A stretch of DNA of 34,612 bases from Ophryocystis elektroscirrha. Lineage: Eukaryota; Apicomplexa; Conoidasida; Neogregarinorida; Ophryocystidae. The notes under the pieces were generated by a model that was not told where the DNA came from, made no database searches, and saw nothing but the letters and a program-made list of their open reading frames with translations. How positions within the stretch are numbered: the first letter of the stretch is position 1; each line of letters opens with the position of its first letter. Position numbers and translations under genes: made by a program. This document shows, in pieces, positions 17,704 to 28,560 of the stretch. The stretch is from contig JAQIFP010000060.1 of NCBI GenBank assembly GCA_030141585.1, forward strand, positions 1 to 34,612. Reading direction: 5' to 3'.

Positions 17704-18624
17704 ATGGGTAATAACTGGAGTCATAAAAAAGGTATAGACTTTTTTATATATACACTTATAGAGGAAACATTAAAATCACAAACACATCAAGCAATCTTTA
17801 ATTGCAATTTGAACATAAAACAAACTACGAAAGAAATAGGAGAATTAGAAAAATCTTTAAAGAAAATAGGGCAAAATGGAGATTTAGTAAAGCGAAACAC
17901 GCTTCAAATATACTCATAGAAATTGGCAAGGCTTACTGCACAATCTGTGCTTATAGCAAGAAATCGTCTTTTAGAAGAATATAAAGCTAAAACTTACTTA
18001 GAAAATGTTTTGTCAAGCATAAAATCGGCACAAAATGTTGAGAATTACAATAAAGTTATTATAGCTGCTAATACGGTAATTTAGTTTAGTATTTTATTCC
18101 TGAAGGTACTTAAGAATAAAAATTTTGCTAAAGTACCGCTTGATTGGGAGCTGAAACCTACGGAAATAGAATATGTACGTAAATCTAAGCATTTATATAA
18201 ATTGAATATATATAGATATTTATCCACATTATTATAATAGCACTATTATTATTATTATTATAATAATTATAATACATTATAATAAAGCATAATAAACCTC
18301 CAAACTAGCTTCCTGAAATACCCAGCGCTTGTATTATATACTCAAACTAAACATAATCTGATTCTTAATTATAATTTATTAAGAAATAAAATGAATTATC
18401 AATTATACGATTTCCTCTCAGATGTTTGACGAAGCTGAATTAGACGCCGTTATAGCAGAGCAATTTGAAGATAAACCCATGATAACAGTAATCATCATTG
18501 ACTTTATTGATAAACTTAGCATATAAAAACATCGAAAAATGAAATTCCGACTAAAGGTATATATAAGTATAACCAATTATTAATAGTTGATTTCAATCAA
18601 AGACTATCAAAATTATTATCCTAA
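17704..18624 (+). CDS. ESCRT-III (Snf7-family) subunit, Vps24/Vps2-like, 172 aa, 7 exons
   Basis: ESCRT-III subunits polymerise on membranes for budding and scission and are removed by the ATPase Vps4. Exons: 17704-17731, 17762-17886, 17920-18075, 18106-18174, 18422-18487, 18520-18556 and 18587-18624. Five introns are only 30-33 nt and one is 247 nt. The start MGNNWS has Gly2 and Ser6, a possible N-myristoylation signal like those known for some ESCRT-III subunits. The helical core reads EIGELEKSLKKIGQNGDLKL, then ARNRLLEEYKAKTYLENVLS. Near the end, FDEAELDAVIAEQF is the acidic helix, and the last residues VDFNQRLSKLLS look like the MIM1 motif that binds the Vps4 MIT domain. At 172 residues it is shorter than usual (about 200-220). 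The class assignment is tentative. Its stop overlaps the convergent p47 stop. Confidence 0.85.
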
Positions 18625-19249
18625 TTGGGCAAGAGTTTTTGAATAATCAATTCACCCGCTAAATCTAACAGTAAAGTAGTCAAAAAAACCTCAATTCTTA
18701 CTCGCGTCAACTAACGTTGTATTTTGGCTTGCTATGATTGGAGATGGTGGATATCCAACTAAAAGCTCAAAACTCAAATTTCCTTGACAACAGCTGAATA
18801 TAAAATAATAATTAATATAGTTTTTTTTTTTTATAATTTAGATAAGTAATAATTAGAACCACTTCTAATGGAAACTAGTTGATTTTTTTATTTATTGTAT
18901 ATTTTACCTTCGAACGTAATCATAAAGATCTTGTATTACATTGTCCTCATTGAATTGCTGTCTTACAGATGTTCCTGCACTATATATAAGTACTTGTTAT
19001 ATTATACACTAAATGCTCTAATAAACTTTAATAAATAAACTATTTTTATAATTATTGACTTCATGTTATACATTTCTTAAAAATACTACAATAATTGCAA
19101 TATTAATTTGTATCAATATACATATCATATTTATTTGCGTACGTATCCAAATATTTGTTTATACAATAAAAAATTTAATTAGCACTTAAATATGCTAATA
19201 TATATTGAATATATTTAAACAAGTCTATTTAATATACTTATAGACAATA

Positions 19250-19305
<56 letters not shown>

Positions 19306-19745
19306 TATACTGTATATAATTAAATGTTCAAACTTATATATATGTGTGTGTTATACGAAATCAAATATCTCTTACCGTTAAAAAAACGAATTTGAAGAGT
19401 AATAAGAGGTTTGCTACTATCAACTTTAAATTTTTCTATATTAACTTTAGCCGAAGTCTTTTTGGTTGCATTGCTATTACAAGTATGTGATTCCAGTTCG
19501 GTACCTTGTGCAAAAACCTTCTCCTTGAAAAGGAGCAGCAGATTTTTTTGTTACAGGAGGTTTATAGTTTTCATTTCTACATAAGCAAGATGACTATATA
19601 AATTGAGCAAAAAATGAATAGTATATATATTGATAGCGACGCAATTATTTAAACACATACTACTGAAAACTAACTTAATTTTACGCAATAGTAGATAAAA
19701 ATCCATAATGAAGGGTTAATTTATAATCCTTCTTATTGAAAATAT

Positions 19746-19806
<61 letters not shown>

Positions 19807-20481
19807 CAATAATTTCATTTATTAATCGAAGCAATAATAATTTTGTATATGCAGTATTTTATATATTAACGTAAACTAATTATATATAATAAAAAAATAA
19901 TAATATTAGTTATAGTTTATACGCATAGGCAAAGTATATTTTTCTGCCTATAAATCTGTACAACTTACGCTTTAGAGTAATCCACTATCATAGAAATTTC
20001 CTTGTCATTAAGGAAGCGGGATTCAAGAATTTCAAGAGGAGCTTTTCTATTTATATCTTGCAACAAGTTCAATCAAACCCTTGACGTAAAAATTCTAAAT
20101 ATTCTTGATTTTTCGGATCGATTAAAGGTCTGAATTCTCCATCTTCAATTTGAAATCCATCTTTGTATCTTTTGACGTATTTTTAATCAAAAAATACTTA
20201 CAAATGCAATTTTTGTGCATCTTTTGGAGCTTCACTGCATGAAACTTGTTATTTTACAAAAATTCTAACTCTAAAGAAATAGCCTGTTGATTGAATTTAA
20301 AAGGAAGATTTTCTAAGGCTAATCCGCTACACAAATATACTTATTAAAATATAAATACCTAGCTTCTCCTCCTGCGTAACTATTTGTGCCCTTGGGACAA
20401 CAATTTTCATTTTTACGCTGATCATCAAGTGTCCTAACAGGGCAAATTATATTAAACTTTTAATTACCAAATTTTTTTCAT
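18621..20481 (-). CDS. p47/Shp1-like SEP-UBX cofactor of p97/Cdc48, 239 aa, 11 exons
   Basis: Adaptor that binds the ATPase p97 through its UBX domain and acts in membrane fusion and ubiquitin-linked degradation. Exons: 20468-20481, 20359-20433, 20270-20326, 20202-20234, 20079-20168, 19969-20046, 19505-19576, 19376-19473, 18908-18974, 18702-18793 and 18621-18664. The N-terminal segment has TLDDQRK and SYAGGEASGL, as in p47. The SEP domain follows (about 55-135): LYKDGFQIEDGEFRPL, LRQGKAPLEIL and AAPFQGEGF. The UBX domain (about 163-239) starts PLITLQIRFFNGTSVRQQFN and ends DANLAGELIIQKLLPN. An N-terminal UBA domain, present in animal p47, is absent. Seven introns are 31-37 nt. The 19474-19504 intron is needed to keep frame and removes 31 nt that would otherwise bring in a stop. 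This tiny-exon structure hides the gene from simple frame scanning. Confidence 0.92.
18975..19375 (-). other. p47 intron with (TA)n
   Basis: A 401-nt AT-rich intron inside the UBX domain, with TA tracts at about 19254-19302. No other feature was found. Confidence 0.85.
19577..19968 (-). other. p47 intron with (CA)/(TA)n
   Basis: A 392-nt intron with a GTAAGT donor and a CACACACA-(TA)n run at about 19745-19803. No other feature was found. Confidence 0.85.
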
Positions 20482-20688
20482 ATTTTTACACGTATCCTTT
20501 TAACAACTGTACTAAAAAAAAAATTATAAACTATTACAAATAATTTTTAAGCTTAATTTAGAATAGTAAGTGGGGAGTACAATTTGAAAAAAAAAATATT
20601 TCTTGTATTTGTTTAATTTGAATAAAATATATCGTAACAGATAATTCTATATAAAAATGAATATAGACATTGACAACAAATAATTTTT

Positions 20689-21580
20689 TTACTCATCCAA
20701 ACGTATTCGTTCAACGCCAAATTTGGCGTATAATGTATTTTTATTTTCTGCCATTTCTTTCTTATATTTTTCTAATTCGGCCTCCAGTTTATTGAGCTCG
20801 TTCAGTTTCCGAGTTTTTTCTTTAATACATTGCTGAACAATTGTTTCTTCATTTAAGCCAGAAACAAAGACTTCTCCGACGGTGAGTCTAATAAATAATA
20901 ATACAACCAAGAAATTGATTACAACACTTTTTCTGGCTCTAGAGTAGATTCCAGTTCAAGAAGAGCATCGTCTATATCTTGTATGTTTTCCTACAAATTA
21001 ATGTTCAGTCAATATACGCGACAAAAAGCATCAACCATTAAATAAATATGATCGTGATAAAAGTATGTATATAAATTAAATTTTAAAGTAATATTGTACA
21101 TACGTGCATATAAATTAATTTATGTCTAATTAAGTATTTATGTATACACTTATGACGATTAGTAGGCTACTTTTAAAACAGATATTCTTTTTTCGTGTTC
21201 TTTAGACTTTATATTAAGATAAGCAAATTGATTAATTAATTCTTGATCCTCTGGTGTAACTTGCACGTCTTCGTTCAACATCTGTAACCAATATATGTGT
21301 GGGACTTGTATATATAGTATGAAATAAGGACTAAACACTATACTAAAGCCTTTTACGAAATATTATTATTATGGATTAGCCAATTTATTAGAATAATTTT
21401 TCTTTACATATTATTATAGCTAATTTTATATATTTATATATATATATGTATATGTATATATATGTGTATATGTATATATATATGTTTTTGTATATATATA
21501 TGTATAAGTATATGTATATATATATGTATAAGTATATGTATATATATATGTATAAGTATATGTATATATATATGTATAAG

Positions 21581-21621
<41 letters not shown>

Positions 21622-21886
21622 TTTAATTATAAATAATAATTATACATGTACTGATACGTTTAATCATTATTATAAGAAGAAATAAGAAAGAGTTCTGCAA
21701 ATACAAATCTATATATATGCATATAACAAAGTACTTGTTATATTAAAGTTTCAGTTTATGTACTGACTCGCTTGAATATATACACAAACAACCTTATTTA
21801 TTTAATTCAAAGAACATGAACAAAAATTGATGTAATTTTCAATAACTTAAATAATTTACTTGTTGTTTACGAACCTGGTCCTTCAT
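20689..21886 (-). CDS. Prefoldin subunit 4, 4 exons
   Basis: Beta-type subunit of the hexameric prefoldin chaperone that hands unfolded actin and tubulin to the chaperonin CCT. Exons: 21860-21886 (tentative), 21171-21281, 20923-20990 and 20689-20887; 134 residues, close to known PFD4 subunits. The body reads [18 protein letters not shown], then a coiled coil, [29 protein letters not shown], a second coiled coil, and the diagnostic YAKFG near the end. One intron is 35 nt (20888-20922). The first exon codes only MKDQVRKQQ and is inferred from phase, a GTAAAT donor and a strong TTACAG acceptor immediately before an internal ATG at 21281. If that ATG is the real start, the protein is 125 residues. 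The proposed start overlaps the start of the divergent Lin1 gene. Confidence 0.88.
21282..21859 (-). repeat. Prefoldin 4 intron 1 with a 24-bp tandem repeat
   Basis: The proposed 578-nt intron carries a TA-rich array at about 21430-21617. Within it a 24-bp unit containing TGTATAAGTATATG repeats four times with exact 24-bp spacing (21501, 21525, 21549, 21573). Long Tyr-Ile frames on both strands are artefacts of this array. Confidence 0.85.
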
Positions 21887-23109
21887 GTCGGAGCAACAAA
21901 ATCAACCCGATTATCTTGATTACAGCGAAGAAGACTATAACCGCATTCGAAGTCAAAGAAGACAAAAACAACGCAAGATTGATTTGGCTAAATTTGAAAA
22001 AGACGATTTAGGTTTGTTTACTTTATTACTCTTGCCTAATAACATCCTCATATAATGCAATGCATATCTGAACTTTCTTAACTTATGTCTGCATATACGC
22101 ATTTTATAAATTTAATTGTATATAATCAATATAAATATAAAAATAATTGATTATCTATATATATATATATATATGTATAGAGTTATTATATAGATATATA
22201 GTATACATGTATATTATATATTATTATATATTATATTTTATATATTATACATATAAATTTATGTATCGTGCTTAAATGTATAATATATTTTGCTATGTAT
22301 ACTTATAATGCGTTATCTCTATTTATAAATGGGTTTTTTTGTAGATAATGATAATAAATACAGTAATTCCAAGTGGAATTTTTCAGCGGTTCCTGATGAG
22401 TTTCCGATGGATCCTTTCAATATGAAAGAAGAAATGACGTTAGGCGATTTTGATAAACAAGGCTATTATGTGTTTAATAAAAAACAAAAGAGACAGAGAA
22501 AGTCAGTAGAAGAAGATGAAGAAGACGCTGACGACAATGAAACAGAAGAAGTAACAGACTCGTGGTTAGCCAGTATTGATCAAGATCCAGATGCTTATAC
22601 TTCGTTTAAACAAAAAGAACCAGTTCAATCATATGTAAGGATACTTTTCAAACGAACATAATATAATACAAATTTATTTTATAGGAGCCCGAAGAAACAG
22701 ATTTCCAAACTTTAATTAGTCAATTAACTGAATTATTACTTCCTAATGAAACACCCACTTTAGCACTTTGTAGATATTCGAAAATTAAAGATCCTGTAAG
22801 TTTCATGTTTCTTGGTGCTATCATTAGCAACAAATATACTAGTTAATTTAATTGATATTATTAGTTCAAAATAACACTGAGTTTACTTCTTCTAACTATA
22901 GAAATTATTTAATTAATTATCAAGGAAACGTATATAGTACAGTATATACTAAGTAGCCTAAATCATTAACATATTTATTCTGAATATTCTAAATTATTAT
23001 TATTACTATTACTATTTTCAATATATATATATGCATAAACATGTATATAGTTATAGTAATAATACTACTATATTAGTATATACTATATATTACTATATAT
23101 ATTATATTG

Positions 23110-23145
<36 letters not shown>

Positions 23146-24401
23146 TTACCAAATACTTTGCTGCGCTAATTACAGACTAGTATTCATATGGTGTCTCAGA
23201 ATAATAAACGAGCCATGAAAGATGACGCGAAAAAAAAATTTGAAAACATTACAAGAATAACAAATATTTTGATTCTAACCCAAGACGCACATGGTAGCAC
23301 ACACAGATAAATGGATGTACGTAAATGCATACCAGTATTCAAAAAATGTTTATATACAATTAATATATTATCTTATTAGACATACTAAACACTCCTCGTG
23401 AGCAATTAACTACTTTAAGGAATGAATCTGCTGAAGAAAATGAAGAGGAAATGTACTGGGAGTACAGGTAAAAATATATGGAGTTTATTTCTTACAAGAT
23501 ACCTTAAATACACATAGATTATAAATATATTAATGCATAACTTCAATTGATTGTATACTTGAATCATCATTCTTTACCTATATTCATATACTGCGTAATT
23601 ATAATATCTCTATTATAATTATTATTTAATAATAAATATATATAGTAATTATTATAACTATAATAATTCTTATAATCATATAATTATTATTATAATCATA
23701 TAACTATTATTATAATGATATTATTGTTATATTATTATTATAAAAAGAATATAATTATGTCTATAATAATATAATTATTCTTATAATAATATAATTATTT
23801 TTATAATAATATAATTATTCTTATAATAATATAATTATTCTTATAATAATATAATTATTCTTATAATAATATAATTATTCTTATAATAATATAATTATTA
23901 TTATAATATTCTAATAATAATACAATATTATTGTTAGTATATTTCGTTTGTACATAAACTGTATAAAATTGATATGATAGTATCTGATTGAAGAATGCAT
24001 CAATCATTTTTAATATATAGAGAGCATTCTTCTCAATCAATAAGAAAATTGAAATATAACACTTTTCTAGATGGGTGAAACAAGTTAAGAACGGAAAAGC
24101 AAATACTTATGGACCTGAACCATCAAAAAATATATTGAAATGGATTGAAGACGGTTACATAACAAAAGAAAACCCTATTGAAGTAAGAGAGGTTCTGAAA
24201 AATGGAGAGCCTACGGATGGTATTTGGAGGAATTATACAGACATAAGATTTGCTGGAAAACAAAATGAAGAAGCAGTAGATTCAAAAAAAGATGACGTCA
24301 TTGACAAGATCCTTAAAGAAAAGCAAAAAAGCAAAGCCATGGATAATCAAGAAGATGATGAAGAAGAAGAGGAAGACGACAACGTTGATTATGGATTATA
24401 A
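21885..24401 (+). CDS. Lin1/CD2BP2-like GYF-domain protein (U5 snRNP-linked), 354 aa, 6 exons
   Basis: Relatives (human CD2BP2/U5-52K, yeast Lin1) attach to the U5 snRNP in spliceosome assembly. Exons: 21885-22011, 22345-22634, 22685-22795, 23176-23293, 23380-23467 and 24071-24401, all in phase. The family signature FNMKEEMTLGDFDKQGYYVF is followed by SWLASID. The C-terminal GYF domain reads EMYWEYRW, then TYGPEPSKNILKWIEDGYI and a terminal YTDIRF strand. Two canonical positions differ: GPF is GPE, and the GYF triplet itself is GYI, so proline-rich ligand binding may be altered. The protein ends in a long Asp/Glu tract. The fourth exon (23176-23293) is supported mainly by phase: its donor CATG|GTAGCA avoids a stop 22 bp downstream. 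It diverges from prefoldin 4 with no spacer, if that gene's first exon is real. Confidence 0.88.
22012..22344 (+). other. Lin1 intron 1
   Basis: A 333-nt AT-rich intron with short TA tracts (about 22154-22250). No other feature was seen. Confidence 0.85.
22796..23175 (+). other. Lin1 intron 3
   Basis: A 380-nt intron with a TA array at about 23112-23145. Nothing coding was seen. Confidence 0.8.
23468..24070 (+). repeat. Lin1 intron 5 with a 20-bp minisatellite
   Basis: This 603-nt intron contains seven tandem copies of TTATAATAATATAATTATTC at 23761-23900, flanked by older degenerate copies from about 23600. Each unit has a short inverted repeat (AATAAT-ATA-ATTATT), so either strand could fold into a chain of small hairpins. 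Confidence 0.92.
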
Positions 24402-24738
24402 TGGTCTCAGTTCCACAACTCTTTCTTTTTCGTATAAATGAATATATATGTAAACTAAATATTGTATATTTGCCTAACTAACATATACAATTAATTGTTT
24501 TTTTTTTTTTTTTTTTTTTTACTTCTTTTCAAATTTCTGTAAAGATATATACTACTTCAATGCATAAAGATCATAACTGTGATTAATAAGGTTTCATAAT
24601 AAACATGGTTTCCACTAGTTTCCAAAAGAATACCACTATTTTAAGATTACAGCTGTAAAATGTAAGAAAGAAATTTGTAAATGCTCTTGTGTGGTATTTA
24701 CAGGTTACTCTGCCTGTAGGAAAGAAATTGTACAGAAA
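24402..24738 (+). other. Intergenic spacer with a poly(T) run
   Basis: A 337-bp spacer between the Lin1 stop and the delta-COP start on the same strand. It contains a T-run of about 22 bases at 24499-24520. It must hold the Lin1 3' end and the delta-COP promoter. A TTTACAG at 24697-24703 resembles an acceptor, so a 5' UTR intron is possible. No gene was found. Confidence 0.6.
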
Positions 24739-25458
24739 ATGGTGGTAATATCAGCGGGGGTAATATCGAAAACAGAAATTTTAGTATCTCGACAATTTTT
24801 GCGTATATCCAGATATGAAATAGAAAGCCTGTATTTTTCTTTTATGAGTTTGATAGATTTGGAATCATTAGGGCAGACCTTTATAGAGACGGATACTTGC
24901 AGGTTTGTATACATTAAATTGGAGGATTTATATCTTGTAATGATTACAAATTTAGACTCGAATATTATTGAGGATTTGGAAACTATTAACTTAATGAGAC
25001 AAGTTGTACAAATGTACTGCAAGTTACCTATTCAAAAGGAAGATGTAGTAAAAGCAGCCTTCGATATAATATTTGCTTTTGACGAAGTAATAACCCTGGG
25101 TTACAGAGAGGACGTGACTTTGAACCAAATTAAAGCATATACAGAAATGGAATCTGTAGATGAAAAACTATGTTTACTTATAGAGGAAGAAAAAGTCAAG
25201 GAAGAACGAAAAAGAGGACAAGAAATTGCAGCACGTCTAAGTCAAGAAAGAAAAGAAAAGTTAAAACAAGAACAATCGCGTAATTTAAGAAATAGTAAGC
25301 TTGGCTTAACTCCTCCAGCTTTTCCTTTTGAAGAAATCCAAGAAACAGACTCTGTAGTCCAAATTATGCTTCCAATAATTGAACAATTCAATCCTTCACA
25401 AACCCCTCCCAAAAAAGGCATGAATCTACGCAAAGTCACGTCAAATAGAGCTCCTTAA
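24739..25458 (+). CDS. Delta-COP (coatomer), short form without mu-homology domain, 239 aa, intronless
   Basis: Delta-COP is the medium chain of the COPI coat for Golgi-to-ER and intra-Golgi transport. Residues about 1-135 are the longin domain: VSRQFLRISRYEIESL, SNIIEDLETINLM and the family hallmark FDIIFAFDEVITLGYRED, followed by the diagnostic YTEMES. A charged helix comes next (EEKVKEERKRGQEIAARLSQ). The C-terminus reads TPPKKGMNLRKV, the basic segment that in relatives leads into the linker before the mu-homology domain (MHD). Known delta-COPs are about 500 residues. Here the frame ends in TAA right after that segment, and the next 445 bp cannot encode the roughly 240-residue MHD. ATG 24739 is chosen because the family starts at this strand. 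It is the only intronless gene in the window. Confidence 0.93.
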   Translation: MVVISAGVISKTEILVSRQFLRISRYEIESLYFSFMSLIDLESLGQTFIETDTCRFVYIKLEDLYLVMITNLDSNIIEDLETINLMRQVVQMYCKLPIQKEDVVKAAFDIIFAFDEVITLGYREDVTLNQIKAYTEMESVDEKLCLLIEEEKVKEERKRGQEIAARLSQERKEKLKQEQSRNLRNSKLGLTPPAFPFEEIQETDSVVQIMLPIIEQFNPSQTPPKKGMNLRKVTSNRAP

Positions 25459-25903
25459 ACATATGAATAATAATTAGTTATAATAATTTGTCAATTGATT
25501 TATATGTATACATATATGTATATTGAGGATGGTAACAGAATTTGATATATGTGTTTGCATGTAAAAACATGTAACCTTATGAAAATTTGAATAACGTTTT
25601 CAAGGAAAGTTCTTCAGACAAAAAACCATTTCAATTTTTACTGTAATTAAAATATTTTACGTATTTTTTTTTATTATCAAATAATCTTTGTTCTCCCGAC
25701 CATTTCTAATTTATCTTTGCTATTTTTTTGAACACAAATGATTATTACAAAATGCCTCTAATTATAAGGAACTTTAATTTGAAGCATTATGTACAACTGT
25801 TGTAAAAATATATAATTTTTGCTTTTCCATTTATAAATCATAAAATTAATAATTGTGTTAAATTCAATAAATTACGAATTAATCTCCAAAAATTGCACAA
25901 AAT
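25459..25903 (+). other. Intergenic spacer after delta-COP
   Basis: A 445-bp AT-rich gap. I looked for an MHD-coding continuation of delta-COP and found stops in all plus frames and no similarity. A two-exon 31-residue reading on the minus strand (about 25690-25835) is too weak to call. The right part must hold the promoter of the P1B-ATPase gene. Confidence 0.6.
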
Positions 25904-26412
25904 ATGATGGAAAATCACAGTGGAAAAAGTAATTCACTGGCTGATTCGGACGAATTAGTTTCAATGAATTTGGACTCAAATTTTATTTATCATATTCAGA
26001 AAAATAATATCCCCAACTTATCCTGTAGTTTTATAGATAGTGAGCTATCTATAGACCCTTCAATGGACGAAGAGTACTATTTCCGACAAAATTATAAAAG
26101 AAGTCTGAGCAATCAAAAAGAAGTCAATCAAATAACGTTTTATGTAGAAGGAATTAATTGCAATAGTTGTTTTAAATTAGTTTTAACACATTTCGAGCAT
26201 TTTTTTGGCGTCCATCGAGTAGTTGTGAATTTGATTTATAATTATCTTACTTTCCAATACGACAAAACTATTGTACAAGGTATTTATACTTCTTTTAGTT
26301 TAAAATACATATACAAAAATAAAATACATAAAAATTGAGAATTATATGTATTGATAAATATTTTATTATATAATATATTTACGACATCTGTTTTTATCAT
26401 TCAAGAGTTATA

Positions 26413-26443
<31 letters not shown>

Positions 26444-27241
26444 ACTATGTATATCTTATATATGACATTCAGTAATACATTGGAGTTACTGGAGCATTTT
26501 ATAATAAGTGTTTTTTATTTATACGTGATAATAAAATCTATATAGTATAAGAATGGAGAATATATGCATACATTTGCCTTTATCAATTATACATGTATTT
26601 TATACAAGCGTATATATATATTCGCTTATAATCATAAAAACCTGTAGTCTTATTAATAAAATACAACTAAAAAAAACATCTATATAAGTAAAAACTTATA
26701 AATTTGATATTTATTGTCTTTGTTACATAAGAATAATACGCACTAAAATAAACTTGTTATAATGCGCTAGTTATTACAATACTCAATATTTATACAGTCC
26801 GTATGAAAAAATATACTTAAGTACATGACTTGTGTTCTCGTATATAATTGTTGCTGATAATCTTAAAAAAAAAAAACTTAATAATAGTTATATATATACT
26901 ATTATGGTTACCTAGAACGAAATAGTGATTTGATAGAGCAGGAATTAATTGATGAACTAAACCATCTTGGATTTCACAACTGCGAAGTGGTTCATGAGGA
27001 AATACAGGAAGACAGTACCCTAGATAATCACATTGTATGGCAAAGTGCTGCGCATATGTAAACTTGATGTGTATATATATGCACTCTTAGCGTGTCTCCT
27101 TATCAGTGTGAATATTTAGATTTAACAATCACTATATCTCCTCTTAATTCTGAGCAATTTGAAGCTTCAACTAATTATTTGATCGATACATTAGCCAATA
27201 AACCGGTATATTATATACTGCTTCAAAAGATGTACATATAC

Positions 27242-27285
<44 letters not shown>

Positions 27286-28518
27286 TTATAGGAATAATTT
27301 TGATAAAATCTATACGATAATACACCTATTTATAATTATCGTTAACATGCTAATTTCAAAATATAAAGCGTAAATTTCAATATATAAGATTAGTTGAATA
27401 TTTTGTAAAGTGTATAGCCAATATATAAGTTTAATAGGGAATTAAAAAAATACTGCGAAAAGAAAAATATATCCGTGTAATTTACTTTCCCAATAAAATC
27501 AAAGCGAGATATATTTTGTCTTTGCTGCAAGAAAATGGCTGTGAATGTAAACATACGTACAGTACAACTACATTCCAGCCTTGGGAAGTTCGTGAAACCA
27601 AAGAGAATCCTTCTACCTATTCCTCTGTTACCCTAAAGTTTTACTTAACATTGCTTTTTTTCATTATTTCCCTGACTATTGTTTGGCTACCAAATATACT
27701 AAATTTTCAATTCCATCAAATTCAGCATTGGTTGTCTATTATAATAAATCTTATCAGCTTATATGTATTCCAAGTGAATTTTTTCAAAATAGAGCTCAAA
27801 AATTTATCGTTTAAGCACTTGATGTATATAATTACCATTCTATGCAATATATGTGATATAATAACTGCTATTAATTATTATTTCTTTGATGAAAGTAAGA
27901 TATTTAATATTCATGATTTTCCATTAATTAATATTTATTGTTCATTTATAATACTTGTAATTAACTACTTTTCATAGTAAAGTCGATACCCATTTACATT
28001 AGTCATTAGATAGAACAGAAATTAATACATTTTATATATACACTGTATATGTTTATAACAATTAAGATCACTACGTTTGCTTCCAAATATTGAATTCTTT
28101 TATTTGATATACTTATTTTGATTACCATATTTATTTAACACATAATAAATAATAGCATAACCCAATATTACAGAATATTTGATATAATCTTTCCAACATA
28201 TATTACATATATATGTATCGCAAAAATATACACATATATATACATATATATATACATACGTTGAATATTTTATAATTTTATTAAACATTAACAAATATAC
28301 GTTTTGAATTTGTGTTATTATTTATTAATAAAAATATTGTTAATACTATATATATTTATATATATTATTTAAATTAATATATATATATATATATATATAT
28401 AATAAGCTTTACATAGAAATTACTATTAATATTTATTAATATAATTTAAATTAATATATATATATATATAATAAGCTTTACATAGAAATTACTATTAATA
28501 TTTATTAATATAATTTAA

Positions 28519-28560
<42 letters not shown>

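Noticed and set aside
21388..21685. Tyr-Ile and Tyr-Met frames on both strands
   Set aside because: Same artefact, caused by the 24-bp tandem repeat.
24705..25022. 105-residue minus-strand frame opposite delta-COP
   Set aside because: It is antisense to a clearly conserved longin domain and has no similarity of its own.
25690..25835. Two-exon minus-strand reading of about 31 residues in the spacer after delta-COP
   Set aside because: It is too short, has no recognised similarity, and its 40-nt intron is outside the short class seen elsewhere.
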